A DNA stretch of 64,000 nt from an uncultured Selenomonas sp. (GTDB lineage Bacteria; Bacillota; Negativicutes; Selenomonadales; Selenomonadaceae): the NCBI GenBank assembly GCA_905372355.1, contig CAJPOT010000003.1, positions 62,001-126,000 on the forward strand, in the 5' to 3' direction. The notes under the pieces were generated by a model, which saw only the letters and a list, made by a program, of their open reading frames with translations, ran no database searches and was not told the origin of the DNA. Made by a program: the position numbers and the translations under genes. Position 1 is the first letter of the stretch; the number at the start of each line of letters is the position of its first letter. This document shows, in pieces, positions 45,201-53,384 of this stretch.

Positions 45201-46486
45201 AAACATTTCATGTCCTGCCCGCCGATGTCCATGACGAACGTGACCTCGGGGCAAAACTCCTGCGCCGCACGCAGATGGGCGAACGTCTCAACCTCGCCCG
45301 CATCCGCGTGAATCGCCGCCTTGACGATCGCCTCACCGTAACCCGTCGTAAGTGCGCCCGCGATGTACGTCCTTTCGTTCATCGCAGCGTAAAGCCCCTT
45401 CAGTTCACGAATGACCGTATGAAGCGGCGACCCTTGGTTGCTGCCGTACGACGTGTAGAGAAGTTCGCGCTCCGTACCGATCGCCGCGAGCTTCGTCGTC
45501 GTCGATCCGGCGTCAATGCCGATGTAGATCGGCCCTTCATACGCGGCAAGATCGCCGCGCCGCACCTTTGCGCGGTCATGGCGCTCCTTGAATGCCGCAT
45601 AGTCCGCCGCATTGGAAAAGAGCGTGAAGTCCGCCTGCCGCGTCTCCTTCGCCGCCACGTCGCGCGCCTTCTCCATGCTCTCTTCCAGACGCGCCATATC
45701 GACGACCTCGGTCTCCTCCGAAAGCGCCGCACCGAGCGCGACGAAAAAATTTCCGTCGGGCGCATCGACGACGTTCTCGGGTGTAAGCTGCAGCGTCTCG
45801 ATGAAACGTTGCCTGAGCGCAGGAAGGAAGTGAAGCGGCCCGCCAAGAAACGCGACCTTGCCCGCAATCGGGCGACCTTGCGCGAGATTGCTGATCGTCT
45901 GATTGACGACAGCCTGAAAAACGGAAAGGGCAATATCCGCCTTTTCCGCACCGTCATTCATCAGAGCCTGGATGTCTGTCTTGGCAAAGACGCCGCAGCG
46001 AGAAGCAATCGTATAGATCTGCTTCCCCTTCTCCGCGAGTGCATTGAGTCCTGCCGCATCCGTCGAAAGAAGCGACGCCATGTGATCGATGAAAGAACCC
46101 GTGCCGCCCGCACAGACGCCATTCATGCGCTGTTCAGGTGCATCGCCGAAGTACGTCACCTTGGCGTCCTCGCCGCCAAGCTCAACGACGGTATCCGTCT
46201 CGGGAATCAGCGACCTTACAGCTGAAGCGCACGCGATGACCTCCTGCACGAAAGGCAGCCCGATGTGCTGTGCGACGCCCATGCCCGCCGAACCGGTCAA
46301 TGCAAAAGAAAACTTCTCACCGCCGACGATCTTCTTGAGGCTTGCCAGATTCTCGCAGAGGGAAGCGCCGATCTCGGAAAAATGGCGTGCGTAGTTTTTG
46401 TACACGATCTTCTTCTCATGATCGAGGACGACGAGCTTGATCGTCGTCGAGCCGATGTCAATCCCCACATCAAATATAGAATTCAT
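42233..46486 (-). CDS. Acyl-CoA dehydratase activase / dehydratase-related fusion protein
   Basis: 1417 residues. Two ASKHA ATPase (HgdC/BadFG) domains: residues 1-300 with GIDIGSTTIK and cysteines C125/C164, and residues 318-590 with GIDAGSTTTK and C445/C484. Both Cys pairs are 39 residues apart, the spacing that binds the bridging [4Fe-4S] cluster of HgdC dimers. Next CRHCGNQC (604-611) and C630 form a probable metal site, then DUF2229-type and 2-hydroxyglutaryl-CoA dehydratase D-like domains fill residues 660-1400. Known relatives are ATP-driven reductases or activators; the substrate of this fused form is unknown. ATG at 46486, weak promoter at 46512-46540. First gene of a run with DUF445 and TPR proteins. 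Confidence 0.88.
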   Translation of the reverse strand: MNSIFDVGIDIGSTTIKLVVLDHEKKIVYKNYARHFSEIGASLCENLASLKKIVGGEKFSFALTGSAGMGVAQHIGLPFVQEVIACASAVRSLIPETDTVVELGGEDAKVTYFGDAPEQRMNGVCAGGTGSFIDHMASLLSTDAAGLNALAEKGKQIYTIASRCGVFAKTDIQALMNDGAEKADIALSVFQAVVNQTISNLAQGRPIAGKVAFLGGPLHFLPALRQRFIETLQLTPENVVDAPDGNFFVALGAALSEETEVVDMARLEESMEKARDVAAKETRQADFTLFSNAADYAAFKERHDRAKVRRGDLAAYEGPIYIGIDAGSTTTKLAAIGTERELLYTSYGSNQGSPLHTVIRELKGLYAAMNERTYIAGALTTGYGEAIVKAAIHADAGEVETFAHLRAAQEFCPEVTFVMDIGGQDMKCFFVKDGSIGNITLNEACSAGCGSFIENFAQGLNMTAGEFAAMAMESKAPVDLGTRCTVFMNSKVKQAQKDGAAVSDISAGIAFSVIKNALFKVMQLKDVKELGEHIVVQGGTFYNDAVLRSMEKLIERDVVRPDISGLMGAYGAAILAQEEGLERSSILAADALEDFSVSTSSYRCRHCGNQCLITMQKFSDGGKYFTGNRCERGIGKAKREERETANIYDYKYKRLFAYYKPLTGAAAPRGAIGLPRGLNMYEDYPFWFTFFTQLGYEVVLSDKSSAALYYKGMATVPSDSLCYPAKLVHGHIMDLVEKGVRKIFYPCIPFNVIDEQHPGDNHYNCPVVASYAENIRANMDVLREKNIEFLQPFLPLDDKKRMVERLFEELGASEGLSKGEIKEAAFAAYAELENYKQDVRDYGVSILREIERTKQPAVMLVGRPYHIDPEIHHGISDMIASYGLAILSEDAVYHLPVKGAGLNIVNQWSYHARLYHAAHFVAEHENLTLIQLSSFGCGLDAVTTGQVKSILESHHHIYTMIKLDEVSNLGAARIRLRSLIAALARRRKTPFQPAAAEERPRFTEECRRTHTILAPQLAPIHFSLVRPVLEKHGYKVVVPALPDKAAIDLGLRYVNNDMCYPAIVVIGQLLAALKSGEYDPDHTSILLFQTCGPCRATNYMALMRQALKYAGYPQVPVFACWGLETDAFSLDRSCFVDAIKAFLYGDLLQKLRNATLPYEKERGAAERLYEKWHEKCLAELMDGSYFKYADTVRRMVQEFDALPLVEGIWKPKVGIVGEILVKYHPVANNHIEEVLIEEGAEVVMPDFADFFLYMAYDSIVERELFAGRLKDKLFAQMFISLVEFFRRPMRKALKKSRRFTPPYKISETAHLAKKHVSLGNMAGEGWFLTGEMVKLIHEGVPNVVCLQPFGCLPNHITGKGVIHSLRSDYKGANIVAIDCDPGSSEVNQLNRIKLMLAVAKERNPHRDSASANDAERR

Positions 46487-46511
46487 GAACTCACCGCCTA
46501 AAATCTAGGAT

Positions 46512-46540
46512 AGTATATGCTGAAAATATCTGACAGAAAA
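46512..46540 (-). promoter_or_regulatory. Promoter of the dehydratase-activase fusion gene
   Basis: -10 TATACT (46512-46517) with a weak -35 TTTTCT (46535-46540) at 17 bases; expected start about 20 bases before the ATG. Confidence 0.45.
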
Positions 46541-46652
46541 ACCTGCCGTAACGTATGATTCAGTCTCAAACTTATTCTTGTATTTTAACGCTTTTTCTCT
46601 CTGGATTCAAGGATAATTGTTTCCCAAAAACGCCAAAAACGTACTTAAACAG

Positions 46653-46681
46653 TTGACGAAAGCTCTTCTCTGGAGTAAGCT
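46653..46681 (+). promoter_or_regulatory. Candidate promoter of corA
   Basis: -35 TTGACG (46653-46658), 17-base spacer, -10 TAAGCT (46676-46681). Expected start near 46688, giving a leader of about 160 bases. In the 364-base gap 46487-46850, the left part holds the two promoters and the right part the leader ORF and RNA helices described next. Confidence 0.5.
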
Positions 46682-46730
46682 AAAAGAATAATCGTTGTTC
46701 GTATTTGTCTTAAGGAAAGCTGGTGAGGAA

Positions 46731-46814
46731 ATGGACGGAGATCACCCTAGTTGCACGACAAATAAAAAGAAAACGCTCGGAAGCCTCCTTTTTCTCAAAG
46801 CATCCTGCATTTGA
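46731..46814 (+). CDS. Candidate corA leader peptide
   Basis: 27-codon ORF, beginning MDGDHP, then polar/basic NKKK and the hydrophobic end LLFLKASCI, with GGTGAGGAA directly upstream of its ATG. It lies wholly in the corA leader and ends 36 bases before corA. The codons for residues 18-21 contain the anti-Shine-Dalgarno described at 46778-46845. Enterobacterial Mg2+-transporter leaders MgtL and CorL work by translation of such short ORFs; MgtL also starts with alternating acidic residues and prolines. No homology is claimed; similarity is in layout and N-terminal composition. Confidence 0.5.
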   Translation: MDGDHPSCTTNKKKTLGSLLFLKASCI

Positions 46815-46845
46815 CTTTGGGGAGCTTCCGCGAAAGGAGACTCCC
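46778..46845 (+). promoter_or_regulatory. Mutually exclusive RNA helices before corA
   Basis: Helix A: CGGAAG plus CTCC (46778-46783, 46785-46788) with GGAG plus CTTCCG (46821-46830); leaves the corA ribosome site free. Helix B: CTCCTTT (46785-46791) is an exact complement of the corA site AAAGGAG (46833-46839). Helix C: GGGAG (46820-46824) with CTCCC (46841-46845) puts that site in a loop. A shares bases with both B and C. It fits a translation-controlled switch; no known riboswitch class such as the M-box was recognised. Confidence 0.5.
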
Positions 46846-46850
46846 TGTCT

Positions 46851-47804
46851 ATGCTCAAAATCTTCAAGTCCCTTGAAAGCGGTCCCCTGCAGACTCTGAC
46901 GCTCAAGACGCTCGAAAAGGGCGCATGGATCAACATCATCGACCCCACGCCCTACGAACTCAAGGTTGTCAGTAACCTCACAGAAGTCGAGCCGGACTTT
47001 CTGCGTTCCGCGCTCGACGACGAAGAGCGTTCCCATACGGACGTCGAGGACAACTCCGTCATGGTCCTGACCAATGTCCCTGTCATGCGCGGCCAGGACA
47101 GCTACGATACGCTGCCGCTCGCCATCATTCTGACGGCGGACTACTTCATCACGGTCTGCTTGGAGGACACGCCGGTTCTTTCAGAGTTCAATGAGAACAC
47201 GGCGAAGCTCTTCCGCACATTCAAGAAGACGCGCTTCCTTTTTCAAATCCTCTACAAGTCGGCGACCTTCTACTTACGCTATCTCAGGCAGATCAACAAA
47301 CACTCGGACGAAATCGAGCTGAACCTGCGCCGTTCGATGGAAAACAGCGACATCCTGCGCCTTCTCGAACTACAGAAAGGCTTGACCTATTTCAGCGCGG
47401 CGCTGCGCTCCAACGGCGCCGTTCTCGATAAGCTTCTGCGTCTGCGCTCCAACCAAAGTCTGACGCCCATCATCAAAATCTACGAAGAGGACGAGGACCT
47501 TTTGGAAGACGTCATCATTGAGAACAAGCAGGCACGCGAGATGGTCGAACTTTATAACAAGATCCTCGCGCGCATGTCGGATACTTTCTCTTCCATCATC
47601 TCGAACAATCAGAACCTCGTGATGAAATTCCTCGCTGCCATGACGATCATCCTCGCGATTCCGACGGTCATATCGAGCTTCTTCGGCATGAACGTCCCCG
47701 TCCCGCTGGCAGACGACTCGACGGCATTCCTCTCCATCGCCATCCTCGCCGCCGTCATCGCCGGAGCGTCATCGTATGTCCTATGGCGCAAGAATATGTT
47801 TTGA
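46851..47804 (+). CDS. corA: CorA-family magnesium/divalent cation transporter
   Basis: 317-residue Mg2+ channel/transporter. N-terminal cytoplasmic alpha/beta domain, a long helical stalk (about residues 150-250), and two C-terminal membrane helices, the first ending in the signature GMNVP (near residue 285) that forms the selectivity filter. Length is normal. ATG at 46851; AAAGGAG is 11 bases upstream and is complementary to part of the leader. Followed by a small protein and a MATE transporter on the same strand. Confidence 0.95.
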   Translation: MLKIFKSLESGPLQTLTLKTLEKGAWINIIDPTPYELKVVSNLTEVEPDFLRSALDDEERSHTDVEDNSVMVLTNVPVMRGQDSYDTLPLAIILTADYFITVCLEDTPVLSEFNENTAKLFRTFKKTRFLFQILYKSATFYLRYLRQINKHSDEIELNLRRSMENSDILRLLELQKGLTYFSAALRSNGAVLDKLLRLRSNQSLTPIIKIYEEDEDLLEDVIIENKQAREMVELYNKILARMSDTFSSIISNNQNLVMKFLAAMTIILAIPTVISSFFGMNVPVPLADDSTAFLSIAILAAVIAGASSYVLWRKNMF

Positions 47805-47825
47805 AGCTACGAATCGGAGGCAAGT

Positions 47826-48056
47826 ATGGCATCCCTCATTGAATCCGAGCTAAAGAGCGGCCTCATCTTCGGTGATGCAGAAAACGCCGAATACGTCTAC
47901 ATGCCCGCGAGCGAGATCGGCGTCAAAGATCCTGTCTGCGTCTACGAAATGGGTGATATGCGGGACGATGTAGACATCAAAGAAGCACTGCGGCTCATAA
48001 GAATCCGCAGCCTGCGCCCGAGCACACATCCAAGGCTCGGAAAAAGCTCGTGCTAG
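47826..48056 (+). CDS. Small uncharacterised protein
   Basis: 76 residues, MASLIESELKSGLIFGDAENAEYVYMPAS..., with no domain I recognise. The N-terminal 55 residues are acidic, the last 20 basic (IRIRSLRPSTHPRLGK). GGAGG is five bases before its ATG, the spacing and strand fit an operon with corA (21 bases upstream), and the protein does not look like a shadow of another gene. Role unknown; it may be a partner of corA or of the MATE transporter. Confidence 0.55.
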   Translation: MASLIESELKSGLIFGDAENAEYVYMPASEIGVKDPVCVYEMGDMRDDVDIKEALRLIRIRSLRPSTHPRLGKSSC

Positions 48057-48067
48057 AATCGAATTTT

Positions 48068-49528
48068 ATGGACAAAATTCTTGGCAAACTTCGTACTTTG
48101 CGGCATCGCGAGCGGATTTACGGCATGCACAATCCGCTCACTTATGATTTTCTTCATCACAATCTGCACCATCTCCACGTCCTGCTCTTCCATAGTGCCG
48201 ATCAGCAGGATTTTACACGCGGGGCGATCCCGCGTCAGCTGTTCGTCTTCATGCTGCCGATCCTGCTCTCGCAGCTCCTGCAGCAGTTCTACACGATTGC
48301 GGACACCGCCCTCGTCGGACAGGTGCTCGGCGCACAGGCGCTTGCCGCCGTGGGCACGGCGAGCCTCGTCCTCTCCGTCATCGTCAATTTCTTCATCGGC
48401 TTCTCGGCGGGTCTCAGCGTCCTCGTCTCCCACCTCTACGGGGAAAAAGATTATGCGCGTCTCAGCGCACTCGTACAGAGCATCTTCATCACCGTCGCAT
48501 TGTTCGCCGCTCTCTTTACGGCGGCCGGCATTATCCTGATCGAGCAGCTGCTCGCGGCACTCTCCACGCCCGCCGAACTCATCCCGGCAGCGAGCCTCTA
48601 TCTGCGAACCGTGCTCTACGGTATGCTTGCACAGCTTCTCTACAATACAGCGAGCGCCATCCTAAGAGCGCTCGGCAATACGACGAGCGCTCTTCATTAT
48701 CTCGCCGCCGCTGTCGTGCTCAACATCGCACTCGACGTCGTGCTGCTCATCGTCATTCCCTGCGGCATCGCAGGCGCAGCAGCCGCGACCGTCCTCGCGC
48801 AGTATGCAGCGGCGCTGCTCGCCCTGTGGAAACTGTTCCATCTCCACGGCACATGGAAACTGCGCTTTAGCCACCCCTTCTTCGCTTTGGGGCATCTCCT
48901 GCCCATCCTCAACACAAGCATTCCCGCGGGACTTCAAGCCGTCTTCATGAGCCTTTCCTCCCTCGTCATCCAGACGTACATCAACTCCTTCGGCTATGCG
49001 GCTATGGCAGGTATGACCGTCTATGCACGCATCGAGGGATTCCTCTATTATCCGCTCTTTGCATTCGGCATCGCACTCACAAGTTTCATCGGGCAGAACG
49101 TCGGTGCACATGACCTTGCGCGCGTGCGTACAGGGCTTCGCATAAGCCTTCGTCTCGCGGCGGGTGGGACAATAGGCATGGCGCTCATCGCAGGTCTTGC
49201 TGCGCCCGCGCTCGTCGCGCTCTTCACCGACGATCCCGCCGTCGCTGCGAATGCGCTTGACGCCGTTTACTACACGTTCCCCTTCTACTGGCTCTATGGC
49301 GTCAATCAGATCTACATCGGCGCAATCCGCGGTTTAGGCGACACCCTCTATCCCATGATGACCGCACTCGCCGCCTACTGCCTCTTTCGCGTCGCATGGT
49401 GCTGGGGCTGGGACATGACCGGCATCCACTCCATGCACATCGTCTACAGCGCCTACAGTGTCAGCTTCTTCGTCATGACAGGACTGCTGTGGCTCGGCTG
49501 CCGAAGAGCGCTGTGTCGCGTCTCATGA
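48068..49528 (+). CDS. MATE-family multidrug/metabolite efflux transporter
   Basis: Twelve-helix MATE transporter; the conserved start of the fold FTRGAIPRQLFVFMLPILLSQLLQQFYTIADTALVGQVLG and repeated P-x-G-x(2)-A-x(3)-Q patterns are visible, with two homologous halves. It would exchange Na+ or H+ for organic cations or other solutes; substrate cannot be told. Start is uncertain: GTG at 48050, ATG at 48068 and ATG at 48125 are in frame, none with a good ribosome site, and the 45-60 residues before the fold are longer than normal. The terminator at 49552-49597 follows. Confidence 0.85.
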   Translation: MDKILGKLRTLRHRERIYGMHNPLTYDFLHHNLHHLHVLLFHSADQQDFTRGAIPRQLFVFMLPILLSQLLQQFYTIADTALVGQVLGAQALAAVGTASLVLSVIVNFFIGFSAGLSVLVSHLYGEKDYARLSALVQSIFITVALFAALFTAAGIILIEQLLAALSTPAELIPAASLYLRTVLYGMLAQLLYNTASAILRALGNTTSALHYLAAAVVLNIALDVVLLIVIPCGIAGAAAATVLAQYAAALLALWKLFHLHGTWKLRFSHPFFALGHLLPILNTSIPAGLQAVFMSLSSLVIQTYINSFGYAAMAGMTVYARIEGFLYYPLFAFGIALTSFIGQNVGAHDLARVRTGLRISLRLAAGGTIGMALIAGLAAPALVALFTDDPAVAANALDAVYYTFPFYWLYGVNQIYIGAIRGLGDTLYPMMTALAAYCLFRVAWCWGWDMTGIHSMHIVYSAYSVSFFVMTGLLWLGCRRALCRVS

Positions 49529-49551
49529 AGAGCACCCGCTGCCTTTCTATC

Positions 49552-49597
49552 AAAAAGCAAACAGCCCGACGGATTTTCGTCGGGCTGTTTGCTTTTT
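49552..49597. terminator. Bidirectional terminator between the MATE gene and addA
   Basis: Perfect 20-bp stem (49552-49571 with 49578-49597), six-base loop, five A on the left and five T on the right. It serves both convergent genes. Confidence 0.9.
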
Positions 49598-49628
49598 GCC
49601 TCCCAGCTCTTGCTACATTCTCTCTTCC

Positions 49629-52600
49629 CTACAGCTGCACGACACTGCCGTCCTGCAGCAGGTAGAGGCAGCGCTCCGCCACCTTGCGGCCTAGAATTGC
49701 TTCCACGGCTTCCGTATAAATCTCGATCTGCAGGCGGTACTTCTCTCGCACGGCTGCGGGACGCGTGTTCTTGTCCGTCTTGTAGTCCAAGAGCACGAGT
49801 GCGCCGGCTTCGTCTTCAAAGAGCACGTCGATGACGCCCTGGACGAAGATCCGCGCCTCGGGTTCGGCCTCGGGGTAAAAGCGGTGCGCTTCGAGGCGGC
49901 GGCTGAAGGGAAGCTCGCGCCAGAGACGCCGTGCCTTCTTCATGCGCGTGCCAAGCGGCGACTGCAGGAAGGATGCGACGACGTCGAGGCGGACGGCTTT
50001 CGCCTGTTCGGGCAGAAGCAGCTCCTTTTCCACCATATTCGCCAGCTGCTTTTCCAGACCCTCACGGCCAGTGTCTCCCGCGAGGTCGATATGCTGCAAT
50101 ACGGCGTGCATAAGCGTGCCGTATTCCGCCGCAGAAAGTCCCGCCTTTTCCTGCATGAAATCGGGGCGTTTGAATACATTCTTGGAACTGCCATGCACTT
50201 CTTTCAACGGCGTATAGGCCTTCTCCTCCGCCGCATCTTCGACGGAGAAGCGACGCTTGAGTTCCGTGACGGAGAGCTTCGCCGGCACGTTATCGACGCC
50301 GTGCGGCGCGTACTGCCAAGCGAGCATCTGCTCGACATCGTCCTTTTCCTCGCTCGCTTCCAAAGGCTCTCCTCTGCGCAGTTTCTCGAATAATTCGTCG
50401 TCTTCGGCGACGGCGGCGCTGACGCTCGCGACAGCAGAGGCCGGCACGATTTCCACCTGCCAGCGCGATTCGTCCTCGCCTTCGGGCGCGACGCGCGTTT
50501 CGAGGAGCGCGGCCTTCTCCCGAAGAGGTGCGCCGTCCGCATGGCGTGCGACGGTCATGCCGAGCCAGTCGAGGAAGGAGTTTGCCGCAAGCGCCGCATG
50601 GGCGGGAAGCGCACGCTCCGTCTGCGTGACGAAAGTGCACCAGCCTTCTGCGCATGCAGCAAGCTTCTTCGTCGAGCCGACGAGGATGAGCTTTTCCCTC
50701 GCACGCGTCATCGCCACATAGAGGACGCGCAGTTCCTCCGCCTTGCTCTCGCGCTTGATGCGCTCGGCGACCGCCTTCCGCGCAAACGTCGAGTAGCGAA
50801 GCGACTTCTCGCGCTCCGTGCGGTAGAGTCCAAGCCCCAGTTCACGGTGCATGAGGAGGTCTTGCGACGCATCTTGCATGTTGAATTTCGAGCCGAGTCC
50901 CGCGACGATGACGACGGGAAATTCCAGTCCCTTGCTCTTATGAATCGTCATGATGCGCACGACGTCCTCTCCTTCGCCGAGCGTGCGTGCGGCGGAGAGG
51001 TCGGTTTCCATCTGCTGCATCTTCTCAATGAAGCGCAGGAAGCGGAAGAGTCCGCGAAAGTTCGTCTCTTCATAGTCGCGTGCGCGGTCGGCGAGCATAC
51101 GCAGGTTCGCCTGGCGCAGAAGCCCGCCCGCCATGCCGCCGACGTAGTCGTAGTAGCCCGTGTCGCGGTAGATCTGCCAGATGAGTTCGGGCACGCTGAC
51201 GCGCCGCACAAGGTCGCGCCAACCTTTGAGAAGCCGCAGGAAAGCGTCGACCTTTTCACGCAAAGATGCAGAGAATTTCGCTGCAGGGTCATTGACGACG
51301 AGGAGCGCGCCGAAGATGTCCTCTTCGGGCGCGGCGAGCCGAAGCTCCGCCAGTTCGCTGACCGACAGTCCGACGATCGGCGAGCAGAGCACCGCCGCGA
51401 GCGGCACGTCCTGACGCGCATTGTCGATGACGGCGAGCACGGCGAGCACGACGCGCACCTCCGTCGCCTGGAAATAACCGGCATCGAGCGTCGCATACGC
51501 GGGGATGTCGGCGTCGCGCAGCGTTTCGAGGAGAATGTCCGCCTTAGTGCGCACGGCACGCAGAAGGATCACGATGTCACGCCAGCGCAGCGCACGATAG
51601 CCGTCCTTATCGGCGACGAGAGCACCACTCGCCATCAGTTCCCGCACGCGCCGTGCGATGAACGCCGCCTCCAGAGCGAAGCCCTTGAGTTCTTCTTCCT
51701 CTTCTCCCTCCGGCGTCTCTGCACCGCCATCTGCCACAGCCGAAGTTTCCGCCTTTTCCTCGTCCTCTTCCTCAGACTCAACAGACGATTCGGCGTCACT
51801 CTCGATGATATGCAGCTCAACCGCACCCGCAAGGCTCTTTGGCGAATCTTCAGGATAGAGCGCCGCAAAGTGCAGCGCCGCGGCATCGTCGTATGTAAGC
51901 TCCATCGCCTCGGGCGTCATGAGCTGCGAGAAGATCCAGTTCACAGCCGCAAGCACGCCCGCGCGGCTGCGGTAGTTCTCCGAGAGGTCGATGCGTGCAT
52001 ACTTCTCGCCCAAGGTCGGATACTCTCGCTGCTTCTTGAGGAAGAGCTGCGGGTCGGCAAGACGAAAGCGATAGATGCTCTGCTTGACGTCGCCGACGGC
52101 AAAGAGGTTGTCATCACGCGCGACGAGGGAGAGAATCGCCTCCTGCACGCCGTTCGTGTCCTGATACTCGTCAACCATGACTTCCTCATACTTCTCGCGC
52201 AGGGCGAGCGCCTGCGCCGAGGGGCGAAGCTCTCCCTCCGATGCATCCTTGTCGCAGAGGACGGTGAGCGCGAAATGCTCCAAGTCGTTGAAATCGACGA
52301 CGCCGCGCTCCTTCTTCGCCGCCTGAAAAGAGGCGGTGAAATCCTTGACGACATCGACGATGGCATGAGCCATGCCTGAAAGAGCGCGAAGATCGTCGAG
52401 AAGCTCCTCTTCCGTCGCATGAAAATACGTGTCCCTGAGCTTTTTGATACGCTGTTTCACGCGATCGCGCGGCTGCGTAAAGAGACGCTTCGCCTCCTCC
52501 TTTTCCTCCTCGTCCATGCCTTTGGGGAAGCTCATCCTCGCATGAGCATACGAAGAGAACGCCTGCCGCAGTCCTTCCCAATCCCTTGCCGCCAAGGCGT

Positions 52601-53384
52601 CGAGCAGGTCTTTAAGGATTTTCTCGTCCCCCTCCAATGCAGCATGGCACGTCTCATAGCCGAGCGCCGCCGCCTTCTCGACGAGCCGCTCGATAGCGGC
52701 GAGACCGGCAGCAAGCTCAAAAGAAATCTGCGCGAGCACGGACTGCGCCCACGGCGTATCGAGAAGACGCTGCTGCTCTGCGAGGTCGAAGCTCTCAGCG
52801 AGCGAATCGAGCCAGCGCGAGGGAAAGGGCTGACTGCACGAAAAGGCATAGAGGCGCAATACCATGGCATAGAGAGCTTCATCGCCGTGCTCCGTACCGT
52901 AAGCGGCGGCAAAGGAAAGGAAATCCTCCTGCGCTTCGTCATACTTTTTTTCAAAGACTTCTTCGAGCGCATCCTGCTGCAACAGACGCCTCTCCTGCTC
53001 ATTCGCAAGACGAAACTTCGGATCGAGGTCGATGACGGAAAAGTTGCGCCGAATGACGTTCTGGCAGAAGGCGTGAAGCGTCGAAATCGAGGCGTTGGAA
53101 AGGAGCGCCAGCTGGCGCTCAAGCTTCGGCGACGCCGTGCCCTTGGCGATTTCCTGCGCGAGAGCCGCTTCGATGCGCTCGCGCATCTCGGCGGCAGCGG
53201 CGTTCGTGAAGGTGACGACGAGAAGGCGATCGACGTCCGTCTCCCCTTGCAGGATGCGGCGGATGATGCGCTCGACGAGCACCGAGGTCTTGCCCGATCC
53301 GGCGGCCGCCGCGACGAGCAGATTCTTGCCCCTTTCCTCGATCGCCCGTAGCTGTGCCGCAGACCATTTGCGTGCGTCGCTCAT
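49629..53384 (-). CDS. addA: ATP-dependent helicase/nuclease subunit A
   Basis: With AddB forms the AddAB (RexAB) enzyme that resects double-strand breaks for recombination. UvrD-type helicase motifs: AAAGSGKTSVLVERI (Walker A, near residue 26), VDEYQDTN (motif II), IMTIHKSKGLEFPVV and VAMTRAREKLILVG; the C-terminal RecB-like nuclease contains LVLLDYKTDKN near residue 1200. About 1251 residues. ATG at 53384 has AGGAGG and overlaps the addB stop (ATGA); the 45 codons before it are shadows of addB. Confidence 0.96.
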   Translation of the reverse strand: MSDARKWSAAQLRAIEERGKNLLVAAAAGSGKTSVLVERIIRRILQGETDVDRLLVVTFTNAAAAEMRERIEAALAQEIAKGTASPKLERQLALLSNASISTLHAFCQNVIRRNFSVIDLDPKFRLANEQERRLLQQDALEEVFEKKYDEAQEDFLSFAAAYGTEHGDEALYAMVLRLYAFSCSQPFPSRWLDSLAESFDLAEQQRLLDTPWAQSVLAQISFELAAGLAAIERLVEKAAALGYETCHAALEGDEKILKDLLDALAARDWEGLRQAFSSYAHARMSFPKGMDEEEKEEAKRLFTQPRDRVKQRIKKLRDTYFHATEEELLDDLRALSGMAHAIVDVVKDFTASFQAAKKERGVVDFNDLEHFALTVLCDKDASEGELRPSAQALALREKYEEVMVDEYQDTNGVQEAILSLVARDDNLFAVGDVKQSIYRFRLADPQLFLKKQREYPTLGEKYARIDLSENYRSRAGVLAAVNWIFSQLMTPEAMELTYDDAAALHFAALYPEDSPKSLAGAVELHIIESDAESSVESEEEDEEKAETSAVADGGAETPEGEEEEELKGFALEAAFIARRVRELMASGALVADKDGYRALRWRDIVILLRAVRTKADILLETLRDADIPAYATLDAGYFQATEVRVVLAVLAVIDNARQDVPLAAVLCSPIVGLSVSELAELRLAAPEEDIFGALLVVNDPAAKFSASLREKVDAFLRLLKGWRDLVRRVSVPELIWQIYRDTGYYDYVGGMAGGLLRQANLRMLADRARDYEETNFRGLFRFLRFIEKMQQMETDLSAARTLGEGEDVVRIMTIHKSKGLEFPVVIVAGLGSKFNMQDASQDLLMHRELGLGLYRTEREKSLRYSTFARKAVAERIKRESKAEELRVLYVAMTRAREKLILVGSTKKLAACAEGWCTFVTQTERALPAHAALAANSFLDWLGMTVARHADGAPLREKAALLETRVAPEGEDESRWQVEIVPASAVASVSAAVAEDDELFEKLRRGEPLEASEEKDDVEQMLAWQYAPHGVDNVPAKLSVTELKRRFSVEDAAEEKAYTPLKEVHGSSKNVFKRPDFMQEKAGLSAAEYGTLMHAVLQHIDLAGDTGREGLEKQLANMVEKELLLPEQAKAVRLDVVASFLQSPLGTRMKKARRLWRELPFSRRLEAHRFYPEAEPEARIFVQGVIDVLFEDEAGALVLLDYKTDKNTRPAAVREKYRLQIEIYTEAVEAILGRKVAERCLYLLQDGSVVQL

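Noticed and set aside
46682..46850. M-box or other known Mg2+ riboswitch before corA
   Set aside because: None of the conserved M-box blocks could be found; the leader has a short ORF and rival helices instead.
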